Positions 7,834 to 16,951 of a stretch of DNA of 64,000 nt are shown in pieces. The translations under genes were made by a program, and so were the position numbers. The stretch spans positions 1 through 64,000 of the forward strand of contig JAAXZN010000023.1 of assembly GCA_012719855.1 (NCBI GenBank). Reading direction: 5' to 3'. The notes under the pieces are model-generated. The model had not been told where the DNA came from and made no database searches. It worked only from the letters and a program-made list of their open reading frames with translations. The stretch's first letter is position 1. The number at the start of each line of letters is the position of its first letter. This DNA is from Serratia liquefaciens (GTDB lineage: Bacteria; Pseudomonadota; Gammaproteobacteria; Enterobacterales; Enterobacteriaceae).

Positions 7834-8938
7834 TGAAATCCACCACCATCTGCTGCTGAATGGACAGGCCCCGGGTAGACTGTACGCAACAGGCGATATA
7901 GTCAGTAAAACGCGGCGGTTTCGGCATGCCCAGCTTAAGGATTTTGTCATTGCTGAAGCGCACGTTGAGCATGGCGAAAGATCCATACAGGCGCATCGCT
8001 TTCAGCATCAGGCGTTCATTGCACGGCCCGAAAATATCTTTGAGCTGCTTGCGCATTTTCAACAGGGCTTCGTAACTGACCTGCGCATAATGATCGCCAA
8101 GCGGAGGTTTCTCCAGTGCGGCGGCAATGGCACGATCGATGTCCGCGAAGCTGACGCTGCTCTCTTCACCGGCGGAGATATGGTAAACGTCATTATCCAG
8201 CGTCTCGCTGTTCAACAACATCACCATCGCATCGGCACAGTAATCAACCGGGATCACATCGATATTGTCCTGCAGCGAGCACATAAACTTGCGCAGCATC
8301 AGCGCCATGCTGAATACCCAGAAAATGCTGCTGGAAGGCTGGCAGCCCAGGCGAGTGTGCCCCACCACAATGGAAGGACGGGCAATCACCAGCGGCAATT
8401 GCGGGCACTGCTGACGCATTAACTGTTCGATGGTGGATTTGGAACGGGTATATTCCACCAAATGCTCGGCTGTTTCTTCAAACTCACCGCTCTCCGCGAC
8501 CAGTGAACCCGGCTCCGGCGTGCAGGACATTGCCGTCCCCACATGCAGGAAGCGTTTTAATCCAGACACCTGCGCCATTCTTTTCGCGAAGGCCAACGTG
8601 CCCTCCACGTTTACCTTCCAAATAAGCGGGTTATTGCCAAACGACGCGACGGCGGCACAATTGATAACGTGCGTTACATTGTTAATGCGTGTGTCCGATA
8701 AAAAACCAGCCGGCTCACCTAAATCGCCCAACAATATATTTTCCATCGTAATTTTAGAGAATAAACTGGCATCAACATTAAACTTCTCCATATTCATCCG
8801 AATACGGTCAAGTCCCTGCTGTGCATTATCAGCCCGCACTAACAGAAGATAGTTAATGGCCTGATTTTCTTTCAGTAATTTTTCAAGCACTGCACCACCG
8901 AGAAAGCCGGTAGCGCCGGTTAACAGCAGAGTTTTCAT
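7829..8938 (-). CDS. NAD(P)-dependent SDR, thioester-reductase-like
   Basis: This 369-residue extended short-chain dehydrogenase has the nucleotide-binding motif GATGFLGG at residues 8-15, an active-site YTRSK, and the male-sterility/thioester-reductase type core (NVTHVINCAA, FLHVGTAMSC, IARPSIVVGH). Proteins of this class reduce acyl-thioesters or act on NDP-sugars; as a stand-alone protein the substrate is unknown. MKTLLLTG at 8938 is preferred over an ATG five codons upstream, although neither has a good ribosome site. Its 3' end is convergent with the repressor gene. The upstream 258 bp is AT-rich and holds no gene. Confidence 0.75.
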   Translation of the reverse strand: MKTLLLTGATGFLGGAVLEKLLKENQAINYLLLVRADNAQQGLDRIRMNMEKFNVDASLFSKITMENILLGDLGEPAGFLSDTRINNVTHVINCAAVASFGNNPLIWKVNVEGTLAFAKRMAQVSGLKRFLHVGTAMSCTPEPGSLVAESGEFEETAEHLVEYTRSKSTIEQLMRQQCPQLPLVIARPSIVVGHTRLGCQPSSSIFWVFSMALMLRKFMCSLQDNIDVIPVDYCADAMVMLLNSETLDNDVYHISAGEESSVSFADIDRAIAAALEKPPLGDHYAQVSYEALLKMRKQLKDIFGPCNERLMLKAMRLYGSFAMLNVRFSNDKILKLGMPKPPRFTDYIACCVQSTRGLSIQQQMVVDFK

Positions 8939-9196
8939 AATACGTACCCACATTGGTATTGAATGCTGCTGATTGTATGTGGGGATAATTAAACGGATAT
9001 TAAATAAAACTCAGTGGCACAAACTTATCTTTTCTTAATACTATCTTAAGGAATATTTTGAAACATGGCTGCGGCATTTGGTAACACATTAATAAGAAAG
9101 CAACCCTAATAAACGCCGCCGTTGACAGAGCATTGATATAAACTCTGATTTAATTCTCTGGTAAATGTTATTCCCTTTTATCATCCGGAGTTTTTT

Positions 9197-9406
9197 ATGA
9201 GCTATAACCAAAAAGTCTGGTTGGGCGTCCTGGTCCTGTGCAGCCTCTTCTGGCTGACGGTAATTGGCGGTGTATTATCGGCCCATAAAGTGTTTGAGCG
9301 CGCCCAGACACAGAATCAGCAGGAATTCACGGCCAAATACTCTCAGCATTATCAGGGGACTGCGACATCAGGCCACACCTTGCAGGCAAGGTCACCCACT
9401 TCTTGA
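9197..9406 (+). CDS. small single-pass membrane protein, unknown function
   Basis: This 69-residue protein has one strongly hydrophobic segment (about residues 7-29, VWLGVLVLCSLFWLTVIGGVL) and then a polar, Gln/Ser/Thr-rich tail. A GGAG site lies about 8 nt before the ATG, and the gene stands alone with AT-rich DNA upstream. I do not recognise the family. The topology suggests an inner-membrane anchor with a short soluble tail. Confidence 0.6.
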   Translation: MSYNQKVWLGVLVLCSLFWLTVIGGVLSAHKVFERAQTQNQQEFTAKYSQHYQGTATSGHTLQARSPTS

Positions 9407-9482
9407 GACTCCCCCCTGAATGGGGTAGGGACAAGTCAGGTTAACGATCCTATGATGCCCTTACAATCACAGGGAGAATCAT

Positions 9483-9674
9483 ATGGGGCGAAAGCTGGAT
9501 AGCTTACCGCAAGCAGAACGTGAAAAAATTGAAACCGACTTACTCGCACTCAGCGTGATTTATAACGAGCGTTATGGTATTTCCGCCGACAGCGGCACCC
9601 ACGCCGAAGAACAGGTGCCCGATCACTTACGCCCCTACTTTCATCTGCGCCTGAACTACTACCGCAGTGCGTAA
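9483..9674 (+). CDS. small conserved-looking protein, unknown function
   Basis: This 63-residue, acidic, soluble protein (MGRKLDSLPQAEREKIETDL at its start, DHLRPYFHLRLNYYR near its end) is preceded by a strong AGGGAGA ribosome site. Its composition and ribosome site argue for a real gene. It has no hydrophobic segment or recognised motif. It lies 100 bp before sbcB on the same strand and could share its promoter region. Confidence 0.65.
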   Translation: MGRKLDSLPQAEREKIETDLLALSVIYNERYGISADSGTHAEEQVPDHLRPYFHLRLNYYRSA

Positions 9675-9774
9675 TCCCACGCATTTCGGCGATTAACGCT
9701 AACGACTGCTTGGCATCACACATCTCGCCGTTACAATAGAGGGATATTCCCTACGCCACGTGAGAGATGCGAAT

Positions 9775-11202
9775 TTGAGCAGCAAGGCACCGGCCACATT
9801 TTATATTCACGACTACGAGACCTTCGGTAAAAGTCCCTCCCTGGATCGCCCGGCGCAGTTTGCCGGCGTGCGTACCGATATGGATTTCAACATTATCGAA
9901 GAGCCGTTGGTCATCTACTGCACCCCGGCCGATGACTACTTGCCCGATCCTGAAGCGGTGATGATTACCGGTATCACACCGCAGCTGGCGTTAGCCAAAG
10001 GCGTCAACGAGGCCGAATTTGCGCGCCAGATCCATCAGGCGTTCAGCGTGCCCGGCACCTGCATTCTCGGTTACAACAACATCCGCTTCGATGACGAAGT
10101 CAGCCGTAATATTTTCTACCGCAGCTTCTACGATCCCTACGCCTACAGTTGGCAAAACGGTAACTCGCGTTGGGATCTGCTTGATGTGATGCGCGCCTGT
10201 TATGCGCTGCGCCCGGACGGCATCGTCTGGCCAGAAAACGAAGAGGGTTTCCCCAGCTTCCGTCTGGAACACCTGACTCGCGCCAACGGCGTCGAGCATG
10301 AACACGCCCATGACGCCATGTCGGACGTTTACGCCACTATCGCCATGGCGAAACTGGTCAAGCAGGCACAACCGCGACTGTTCGATTTCCTGCTGCAACA
10401 CCGCAACAAGCATAAGCTGAACGCCCTGATCGACATCGCAGAGATGACGCCATTGGTGCACGTTTCCGGCATGTTCGGTGCCGCGCGCGGCAACACCAGT
10501 TGGGTATCGCCACTGGCCTGGCATCCGGACAACAAGAACGCCGTCATCATGTGCGATTTGGCCGGTGATATGACTCCCCTGCTGACGCTGAGCGCCGACG
10601 AGCTGCGTGAGCGGCTGTATACCCGCCGGGACGATCTGGCGCCCGAACAATCGCCGGTACCGATCAAACTGGTGCATATCAACAAGTGTCCGGTGCTGGC
10701 GCCGGCCAAGACTTTGTTGCCGGAAAACGCCGAGCGACTGGGGATCGACCGCCAGGCCTGCCTGCAAAACTTGCAGCTGCTGCGCCAGCATCCGGAGGTG
10801 CGTGAAAAAGTGGTGGCGTTGTTCGCCGAAGCCGAACCTTTCAAAGGCTCTGACGACGTCGACGCCCGGCTGTATGACGGTTTCTTCAGCGATGCCGACA
10901 AGGCTGCGATGAAAATCATCCAGCAAACTAAGCCGCAGAACCTGCCGGCGCTGGATCTGACTTTCAGCGATGGGCGCATGAAGGAACTGTTGTTCCGTTT
11001 TCGTGCCCGCAACTACCCCAATACGCTGGACGATGCCGAACAACGCCGCTGGTTACAGCACCGCCAGGAAGCCTTAAGCGCCGAGCGGGTACAAAGCTAC
11101 GTGCTGCAACTGGAATCGTTGTACAACCTGCATGAAGGCGACAAAGAAAAGACTGCGCTGCTGAAGGCGCTGTTTGAATACGGCAAACAATTGGTGGGTT
11201 AA
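9775..11202 (+). CDS. sbcB: exodeoxyribonuclease I
   Basis: This 475-residue 3'-5' single-strand DNA exonuclease acts in recombination and mismatch repair. The DEDDh exonuclease motifs are visible: HDYETFG near residue 13, GYNNIRFDDEVSR near 100, and AHDAMSDVYAT near 183, followed by SH3-like and helical domains. It aligns along its whole length with E. coli SbcB (475 residues). I choose TTG 9775 because GAGAG sits 8 nt upstream and the length then equals E. coli; the frame is open to GTG 9760, which lacks a ribosome site. The neighbour plaP (yeeF) is also next to sbcB in E. coli. Confidence 0.95.
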   Translation: MSSKAPATFYIHDYETFGKSPSLDRPAQFAGVRTDMDFNIIEEPLVIYCTPADDYLPDPEAVMITGITPQLALAKGVNEAEFARQIHQAFSVPGTCILGYNNIRFDDEVSRNIFYRSFYDPYAYSWQNGNSRWDLLDVMRACYALRPDGIVWPENEEGFPSFRLEHLTRANGVEHEHAHDAMSDVYATIAMAKLVKQAQPRLFDFLLQHRNKHKLNALIDIAEMTPLVHVSGMFGAARGNTSWVSPLAWHPDNKNAVIMCDLAGDMTPLLTLSADELRERLYTRRDDLAPEQSPVPIKLVHINKCPVLAPAKTLLPENAERLGIDRQACLQNLQLLRQHPEVREKVVALFAEAEPFKGSDDVDARLYDGFFSDADKAAMKIIQQTKPQNLPALDLTFSDGRMKELLFRFRARNYPNTLDDAEQRRWLQHRQEALSAERVQSYVLQLESLYNLHEGDKEKTALLKALFEYGKQLVG

Positions 11203-11215
11203 CAAAAACGACAAA

Positions 11216-11236
11216 GGGCGCCAAGGCGCCCTTTTT
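11216..11236. terminator. sbcB/plaP shared terminator
   Basis: GGGCGCC (11216-11222), loop AA, GGCGCCC (11225-11231), then TTTTT (11232-11236). It lies 13 bp past the sbcB stop. On the minus strand a shorter TTT follows, so it may also serve plaP. Confidence 0.85.
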
Positions 11237-11255
11237 AATGCTTAGCGATAAAGGC

Positions 11256-12623
11256 TTACGCCACGTCTTCGCTAGCCTGCGGAACCGGCAGACGGAAGCT
11301 GCGCGTCACGAAGGCCAGATAAATCAGACCAATCGCCGCCCATACCAGACCCAGCGTCATTGAGCTGGCTTCCAGATTGATCCACAGTGCGCCAACGGTT
11401 AGCGCCCCTAATATCGGCAGGATCAGGTAGTTGAAGGTATCTTTAACGGTACGGTTCAGCTTGTCGCGGATATAGAACTGCGAGATCACCGACAGGTTCA
11501 CGAAGGTGAACGCCACCAGCGCACCGAAGTTAATCAACGCCGTCGCCGTCACCAGGTCAAACGACACCGCAGACAGCGCAATCACGCCGACCAACAGCAC
11601 GTTCAGCGCTGGAGTGCGCCATTTCGGATGCACATACCCGAAGAAGCGTTCCGGGAATACGCCGTCACGGCCCATCACGTACATCAGGCGTGAAACACCG
11701 GCGTGCGACGCCATGCCTGAAGCCAGGACGGTGACGCAGGAGAACACCAGGATCACCGACTGGAAGAACTTGCCGGCCACGTACAGCATGATTTCCGGCT
11801 GGGACGCATCAGGATCTTTGAAGCGTGAGATGTCCGGGAAGTACAACTGCACGAAGTAAGACACCACGATAAAGATGATGCCGCCGATCAATGCCGTCAG
11901 GAAGATGGCTTTCGGGATCACATTCTCTGCATCTTTGGTTTCTTCGGACAGCGAACTGATGCCGTCAAAACCGAGGAACGAGAAGCACAAAATGGTCGCA
12001 CCGGTAATCATCGGCACCACGTGCGCGTTCTCAGACCAGAACGGGCGGCTGCTGACCAGCGTACCGGCACCTTCGCCATGGGAAAGACCGTTCACCACCA
12101 GGAACAGGAACACGATCATGATCGCCACCTGCACTACCACGATAATGGAGTTCAGGTTCGCCACCAGTTTGATGCCACGCAGGTTGAACATCGTCATCAG
12201 CGCGACCAGCGCCGCCACGAAGATCCACGAAGGCACGCCCGGGAAAATGGCTTCCAGGTAAATTTTTGCCAACAGAATGTTGATCATCGGCATGAACAGG
12301 TAGTCCAGCAGTGACGACCAACCCACCATAAAGCCGACGTGCGGGCTGATTGCCTTCTGGGCATAGGTGTAGGCGGAACCGGCGGACGGGAATTTCCGTA
12401 CCAGTTTGCCGTAGCTCAATGCGGTAAACAGAACCGCCAGCAGAGCAAAGGCGTACGCCGTCGCGACGTGACCATCGGTCAGGCCGGAGACGATGCCGAA
12501 GGTATCGAAGATGGTCATTGGCTGCAGGTAAGCCAGGCCCATCATCACTACCGGAACTAAAGTCAGGGTTTTACGCAGCTGTGCGCGTTGAGCCGGTGCG
12601 GCGCTGATGATGTTATCGGACAT
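11256..12623 (-). CDS. plaP: putrescine importer PlaP (APC family)
   Basis: This 455-residue APC-superfamily permease has about 12 membrane spans. It follows E. coli PlaP (YeeF) from [20 protein letters not shown] to the final EDVA. PlaP is a low-affinity proton-driven putrescine importer linked to swarming in E. coli. The start at 12623 has a strong AAGGGGGG site 7 nt upstream; the open frame to 12671 is not used. Gene order with sbcB is as in E. coli, but here the puu catabolic genes follow within 0.5 kb, so uptake and degradation are neighbours. Confidence 0.92.
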   Translation of the reverse strand: MSDNIISAAPAQRAQLRKTLTLVPVVMMGLAYLQPMTIFDTFGIVSGLTDGHVATAYAFALLAVLFTALSYGKLVRKFPSAGSAYTYAQKAISPHVGFMVGWSSLLDYLFMPMINILLAKIYLEAIFPGVPSWIFVAALVALMTMFNLRGIKLVANLNSIIVVVQVAIMIVFLFLVVNGLSHGEGAGTLVSSRPFWSENAHVVPMITGATILCFSFLGFDGISSLSEETKDAENVIPKAIFLTALIGGIIFIVVSYFVQLYFPDISRFKDPDASQPEIMLYVAGKFFQSVILVFSCVTVLASGMASHAGVSRLMYVMGRDGVFPERFFGYVHPKWRTPALNVLLVGVIALSAVSFDLVTATALINFGALVAFTFVNLSVISQFYIRDKLNRTVKDTFNYLILPILGALTVGALWINLEASSMTLGLVWAAIGLIYLAFVTRSFRLPVPQASEDVA

Positions 12624-12956
12624 TGCGCAGCCCCCCCTTACCTTCTGCCTTGCGGAATATAGACACGCCAAGACTTAAGGTTGCGGGGAAACTTCGCAAC
12701 TTGCGACTGAATTCAAAAAGAAGGGGATTGGAAGCTGGATAACGAGTCAAGGCGGCCTTGGCTGCTCCATAATCGCTGCGACCGCAGCGGAAACCGGCGG
12801 GCACCGGTGCTAAAGTGAAAAATTGCCCCATCTTTCTTATCCTCATGAGTCACGACCATAAAGTTTTGTTTGATCGCGCACGAAACTATTTATCTATCCG
12901 GATCGGTGTCCGGCCTCGCTTGGTGTATGAAACGCACAGTTTGTAGAACATAAAAT

Positions 12957-12989
12957 GCAAAAAAAATAACCGACGCGTTAAAACGTCGG
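12957..12989 (-). terminator. second minus-strand terminator downstream of puuA
   Basis: CCGACG (12970-12975) and CGTCGG (12984-12989) form a stem with an 8-nt loop. Read on the minus strand it is followed by TTATTTTTTTT (12969-12959). It lies 169 nt beyond the puuA stop and beyond another terminator. Confidence 0.7.
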
Positions 12990-13016
12990 CTATCTGCATT
13001 AGGGATATTTTGCACC

Positions 13017-13044
13017 AAAAACCCTCCTGATGACAAGATCAGGA
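13017..13044 (-). terminator. puuA terminator
   Basis: TCCTGAT (13025-13031) and ATCAGGA (13038-13044) form a 7-bp stem over GACAAG. Read on the minus strand it is followed by GGGTTTTTGG. It is 114 nt past the puuA stop. Confidence 0.7.
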
Positions 13045-13157
13045 AGGCCTCTGAAACAAATTCTTTTCGCGATCGTTCGGAAAACAACCCTTACAGGTGA
13101 ATTAATCCGCTATCTTTCTATCGCATATCAAGTTATTGACGCACATTTTACGCCCCT

Positions 13158-14576
13158 TCAGGCATTTTTCAACATCCAATCAATCTCGGTTTCGGTCACC
13201 AGCCGCTCAAATTGCATCAGTTCATCCATCTTGCAGGCATGGTAAACGTGGGCAAAACGTTCGCCCAGATACTGCGTCAAAGCTTGCTGATGCTCAAACT
13301 CGTACAGCGCGTCGCTTTGGCGGATCGGGAACGGCAGCCCTTCTTGTTCAAGCCCGTTACCGGTCACCGGCTCAGGCAGCGGTAATTCGTTGTCCAGCCC
13401 GTAAAGAATGCCTGACAGGATCGCCGCCACCACCAGATAAGGATTGGCATCGGCTCCCGCCACGCGGTATTCCACCCGATGATTCTCCGGCTCACCGCAG
13501 GGAATGCGCAGCGCCACGGTGCGATTGTTGTGGCCCCAGGACGCCTGAGTGGGCACATACATGCCCGGCTGGAAGCGGCGAAAGGCATTCACATTGGGAG
13601 CCAGTAGCGCCATCGAGGCCGGCATCAAGGTGATCATCCCTGCCAGCGCACGGTGCAACAACGCTGAGTCTTCGCCGTCGGGCTGTGCGAACAAATTATT
13701 GCCGTTGCCGTCCAGCATGCTGATATGCACATGCATGCCGCTGCCGGCGTATTCCTCATAGGGCTTTGCCATAAAGGTGGCGTGCAGGTGATGATTTTCC
13801 GCCACCAGCCGTACCAGGCGTTTCAACGACAGCGCGTGATCGCAGGCCAGCAGCACGTTATCGGTATGCTGCAGATTTACCTCGAACTGGCCGGGTGACG
13901 CTTCCGCCACCGCACCGTCCGCCGGTAAGCCCTGCATCTGCGCCAGGGTGTCGATGTCGTTGAGTACTTCGGCAAAATGATTCAGATTGTCCAGCGAATA
14001 AACCTGGCTCTGCATGTTGCGCTCCTGGGTGCCGGGCGCACAGGGCGGTTGCAAATACCCCTCAGAGTCTCGCTGTCGATCAATGAGATAGAACTCCAAC
14101 TCTACCGCTACCACCGGGAACATGCCGCGCTGGCGCAATGCCTGCCAAACTCGATTCAGGACATTACGGGGTTCAACGTCAAAGGGAGTACCATCTTCAT
14201 CCAGCATGGTCAGCAACACCTGACCGATATTGTCCGGATCCGCCGCTGACGGCGTCAACGTGCCGGCCACCGGCATGCACACGCGGTCCGGTTCGCCCAG
14301 TTCCTGGCCCAGGCCCGCCTCTTCCACCACGTTGCCCAAGATATCCATAGCGAATACCGAGGCGGGGAAGTAACAGCCTTTTTCCAATTTTTTCAGTCCG
14401 GAGACGGGAATACGTTTACCGCGGAAGGAACCATTCAGGTCAGTGAGAAGGATATCGATATACTGCGTGGAGGGATGGCGTTCCAAATAGTGAGCTACTT
14501 CACGTTGGAACGCGCTACTTCGCCTCTCTTCATTATGCTGTGCAAAATTTTCAACTGCTGCGATATTGGTTTGCAT
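13158..14576 (-). CDS. puuA: gamma-glutamylputrescine synthetase
   Basis: This 472-residue glutamine-synthetase-family enzyme joins glutamate to putrescine using ATP, the first step of the Puu pathway. It matches E. coli PuuA (472 residues) throughout: LLTDLNGSFRGKRIP, VVAVELEFYLIDRQRD, DGAVAEASPGQFEVN, GSGMHVHISM, NNRTVALRIPCG and the terminal EIDWMLKNA. The Glu and His metal-site residues of the family lie in these blocks. It is divergent from puuR, with 394 bp between the starts, and is probably repressed by PuuR. Confidence 0.95.
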   Translation of the reverse strand: MQTNIAAVENFAQHNEERRSSAFQREVAHYLERHPSTQYIDILLTDLNGSFRGKRIPVSGLKKLEKGCYFPASVFAMDILGNVVEEAGLGQELGEPDRVCMPVAGTLTPSAADPDNIGQVLLTMLDEDGTPFDVEPRNVLNRVWQALRQRGMFPVVAVELEFYLIDRQRDSEGYLQPPCAPGTQERNMQSQVYSLDNLNHFAEVLNDIDTLAQMQGLPADGAVAEASPGQFEVNLQHTDNVLLACDHALSLKRLVRLVAENHHLHATFMAKPYEEYAGSGMHVHISMLDGNGNNLFAQPDGEDSALLHRALAGMITLMPASMALLAPNVNAFRRFQPGMYVPTQASWGHNNRTVALRIPCGEPENHRVEYRVAGADANPYLVVAAILSGILYGLDNELPLPEPVTGNGLEQEGLPFPIRQSDALYEFEHQQALTQYLGERFAHVYHACKMDELMQFERLVTETEIDWMLKNA

Positions 14577-14768
14577 ACATCACCCGCCATTATGCTCTGA
14601 GAGCGCCGCTGCGCCCGCCTGCCGATAGGTTCAACACATGGTCTGATTTCTCTGTAGACTGCGCCACCAGGGGCGCTCAAAATAACATCCATAATATGAA
14701 ACATAGCCTTAACACAAATGGTTTGCAAATGTTACAATCCTGTTTGATTATTCGCCACCGACTGCTAA

Positions 14769-14786
14769 ATTGATAAAATATTGACC
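14769..14786. promoter_or_regulatory. candidate PuuR operator 1
   Basis: ATTGATAAAATATTGACC resembles the PuuR recognition sequence described in E. coli (ATGGACAATATATTGACC, quoted from memory), sharing the AATATTGACC half. It lies between the divergent puuA and puuR genes. The match is by eye only. Confidence 0.5.
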
Positions 14787-14845
14787 GAAAAGGCGTTAAC
14801 ACTCTTTTTACGTGCAGAATTTCGTCCGCCAGAACGGGGGGAGTT

Positions 14846-14863
14846 ATGGGCAATATATTTTCC
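14846..14863. promoter_or_regulatory. candidate PuuR operator 2
   Basis: ATGGGCAATATATTTTCC differs from the remembered E. coli PuuR site at only three positions. It lies 108 bp before the puuR start, in the puuA-puuR regulatory region. Confidence 0.55.
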
Positions 14864-14970
14864 AATTCCGTTACAACTACCGATATCATGCTGTGCCGAT
14901 ATCACTCAGGCAGGCACCTGATACCGATCTTCACTTTTGCCTGTCGTCCCTACCAGAAGGAAGTACCGCT

Positions 14971-15528
14971 ATGAGCGAAGTCAGCTTGGCGCCGGGTAAG
15001 CGCCTGTCACAGATCCGTCTGCAATTGGGTTTGTCGCAGCGCCGGGTCGCCGAACTGTCCGGGTTAACCCACAGCGCAATCAGCACCATTGAACAGGACA
15101 AAGTCAGTCCGGCTATCAGTACGCTGCAAAAGCTGCTGAAAGTTTATGGGCTATCGCTGTCTGCCTTCTTTGCCGAACCTGAAGCCGCCAATGAGCCCAA
15201 AGTGGTCATAGAAGCCGAGGATCTGATCGAGATTGGCAGCCAGGGGGTGTCGATGAAGCTGGTGCATAACGGCAGCCCAACGCGCAATCTGGCGATGATG
15301 CTGGAAACCTATCAGCCCGGCACCACCACCGGCGAAAAAATCAAGCACCAGGGCGAAGAAATCGGCACCCTGCTCGAAGGCGAGATCATGCTGACGATCA
15401 ACGGCCAGACCCATTGCCTGACCGCCGGTCAAAGCTATGCCATCAACACCGGCATTCCGCACAGCTTCAGTAATACCTCGGCGCGCGTCTGCCGTATCGT
15501 CAGCGCACATACGCCGACTACCTTCTGA
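14971..15528 (+). CDS. puuR: PuuR, putrescine-responsive repressor
   Basis: This 185-residue regulator has an N-terminal Xre-type helix-turn-helix (about 8-65, LGLSQRRVAELSGLTHSAIS) and a C-terminal cupin domain (about 105-178, GEEIGTLLEGEIMLTINGQ, INTGIPHSF) that senses putrescine. It matches E. coli PuuR in size and layout. The start at 14971 has AGAAGGAAG upstream; the frame open from 14812 runs through the operator region and is not used. It is followed at 20 bp by puuB, likely one operon, so the repressor probably controls its own operon and divergent puuA. Confidence 0.93.
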   Translation: MSEVSLAPGKRLSQIRLQLGLSQRRVAELSGLTHSAISTIEQDKVSPAISTLQKLLKVYGLSLSAFFAEPEAANEPKVVIEAEDLIEIGSQGVSMKLVHNGSPTRNLAMMLETYQPGTTTGEKIKHQGEEIGTLLEGEIMLTINGQTHCLTAGQSYAINTGIPHSFSNTSARVCRIVSAHTPTTF

Positions 15529-15548
15529 CCTTTTCAGGCGGAGGCCCC

Positions 15549-16829
15549 ATGACGGAACACGTTGCCAGTTATTATGCCGCTACCGCCAACCCGTTCGCGC
15601 CCTACCCAAGGCTGAACGAGAATATCCGCTGTGACGTCTGCATTATTGGTGGGGGGTTCACCGGCCTGTCGTCGGCGTTGCATCTGGTCGAAGCCGGTTT
15701 TGACGTGGTGCTGCTGGAGGCCGCGCGTATCGGCTGGGGTGCCAGCGGCCGTAACGGCGGGCAGGTAGTCAACTCTTACAGCCGCGATATCGATGTGATT
15801 GAAGCACGTTATGGCGCTGACGCCGCCGCCATGCTCGGCAGCATGATGTTCGAAGGCGCAGAGATTATCCGCAAGCGCATCGATCAATACGCCATCGCCT
15901 GTGACTACCGGCCCGGCGGTATCTTCGCCGCCTTGAACCCTAAACAAAGCCATGCGCTGCAGCGACAGCAGGCCCGCTGGCGGCGCTATGGCAATGACCA
16001 ATTGGAATGGCTGGATCAGCAGGCTATCCGCCGCGAGATCGCCAGCGATCGTTACGTTAGTGGGCTGCTGGACCGCAACGGCGGCCATTTGCACCCGCTC
16101 AATCTGGCGCTGGGCGAAGCCGACGCGGTGCGCCGTCACGGTGGGCGGCTGTTCGAACAATCAGCCGCCACGCGCATTGATTACGCGGACCCGGCAAAGG
16201 TGCACACCGCCCAAGGCTCGGTCAGCGCCAACTTTGTGATCGTTGCCGGCAACGCCTACCTTGGCGATCGGCTTGAGCCCCGGCTCAGCCGGTTGAGCAT
16301 GCCCTGCGGCTCGCAAATCCTCGCCACCGAGCCGTTGTCCAAAGATATGGCGCTGTCGCTGCTGCCCAATAATTTCTGCGTCGAAGACTGCAATTACCTG
16401 CTGGACTACTTTCGCCTGACCGCCGACAACCGGTTGCTGTATGGCGGCGGCGTAGTATACGGCGCCCGCGATCCCGCCGATATCGATCCGCTGATCCTGC
16501 CCAAAATGCTGAAAACCTTCCCACAGCTGAAACAGGTACGGATTGATTACCGCTGGAGCGGCAACTTCCTGTTGACGCTATCGCGCATGCCGCAGTTCGG
16601 TCGCCTGGAAAACAATGTCTATTATATGCAGGGTGACAGCGGCCACGGCGTCACCTGCACCCATCTGGCCGGCAAGCTGATCGCCGAAGTGCTGCGCGGT
16701 GATGCCGAACGCTTTGACGCCTTCGCCCGATTACCACACCTGCCCTTTTTCGGTGGCCGCCAGTTCCGTGTGCCTTTCACCGCCCTGGGAGCGGCCTATT
16801 ATGCGTTGCGCGACCGCCTGGGGTTCTAG
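15549..16829 (+). CDS. puuB: gamma-glutamylputrescine oxidoreductase
   Basis: This 426-residue FAD-dependent DAO-family oxidase carries out the second Puu step, oxidising gamma-Glu-putrescine to gamma-glutamyl-aminobutyraldehyde with release of ammonia and peroxide. The FAD-binding GGGFTGLSSA lies near residues 34-43, with WGASGRNGGQ near 71-80 and a C-terminal GDSGHGVTCTHLAGKLIAE block. A GGAGG-type site precedes ATG 15549. It is cotranscribed with puuR. The aldehyde dehydrogenase (puuC), hydrolase (puuD) and transaminase (puuE) are not in the window. Confidence 0.93.
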   Translation: MTEHVASYYAATANPFAPYPRLNENIRCDVCIIGGGFTGLSSALHLVEAGFDVVLLEAARIGWGASGRNGGQVVNSYSRDIDVIEARYGADAAAMLGSMMFEGAEIIRKRIDQYAIACDYRPGGIFAALNPKQSHALQRQQARWRRYGNDQLEWLDQQAIRREIASDRYVSGLLDRNGGHLHPLNLALGEADAVRRHGGRLFEQSAATRIDYADPAKVHTAQGSVSANFVIVAGNAYLGDRLEPRLSRLSMPCGSQILATEPLSKDMALSLLPNNFCVEDCNYLLDYFRLTADNRLLYGGGVVYGARDPADIDPLILPKMLKTFPQLKQVRIDYRWSGNFLLTLSRMPQFGRLENNVYYMQGDSGHGVTCTHLAGKLIAEVLRGDAERFDAFARLPHLPFFGGRQFRVPFTALGAAYYALRDRLGF

Positions 16830-16951
16830 CGTCACCCGCCAGGAATTTTTTCATCTCAGTTATGCCATTTCGGCTGTTGCGAAAATCGCAATCTGTGTTA
16901 CAAAAGATCTACTTTAGCCATCTAAACACCTAAACGGCTTTAAATTACACT

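Larger units (their letters stand above)
12624..13157. other. 534-bp region between plaP and puuA
   Basis: This holds the plaP promoter and leader and two minus-strand hairpins listed separately. I see no convincing gene. The leader of plaP is long and contains several short GC-rich inverted repeats (for example around 12778-12800), but no riboswitch class that I recognise. Confidence 0.5.

Noticed and set aside
9991-11043. 350-codon antisense frame within sbcB
   Set aside because: Long but entirely antisense to a full-length, well conserved sbcB; a typical shadow in GC-rich coding DNA.
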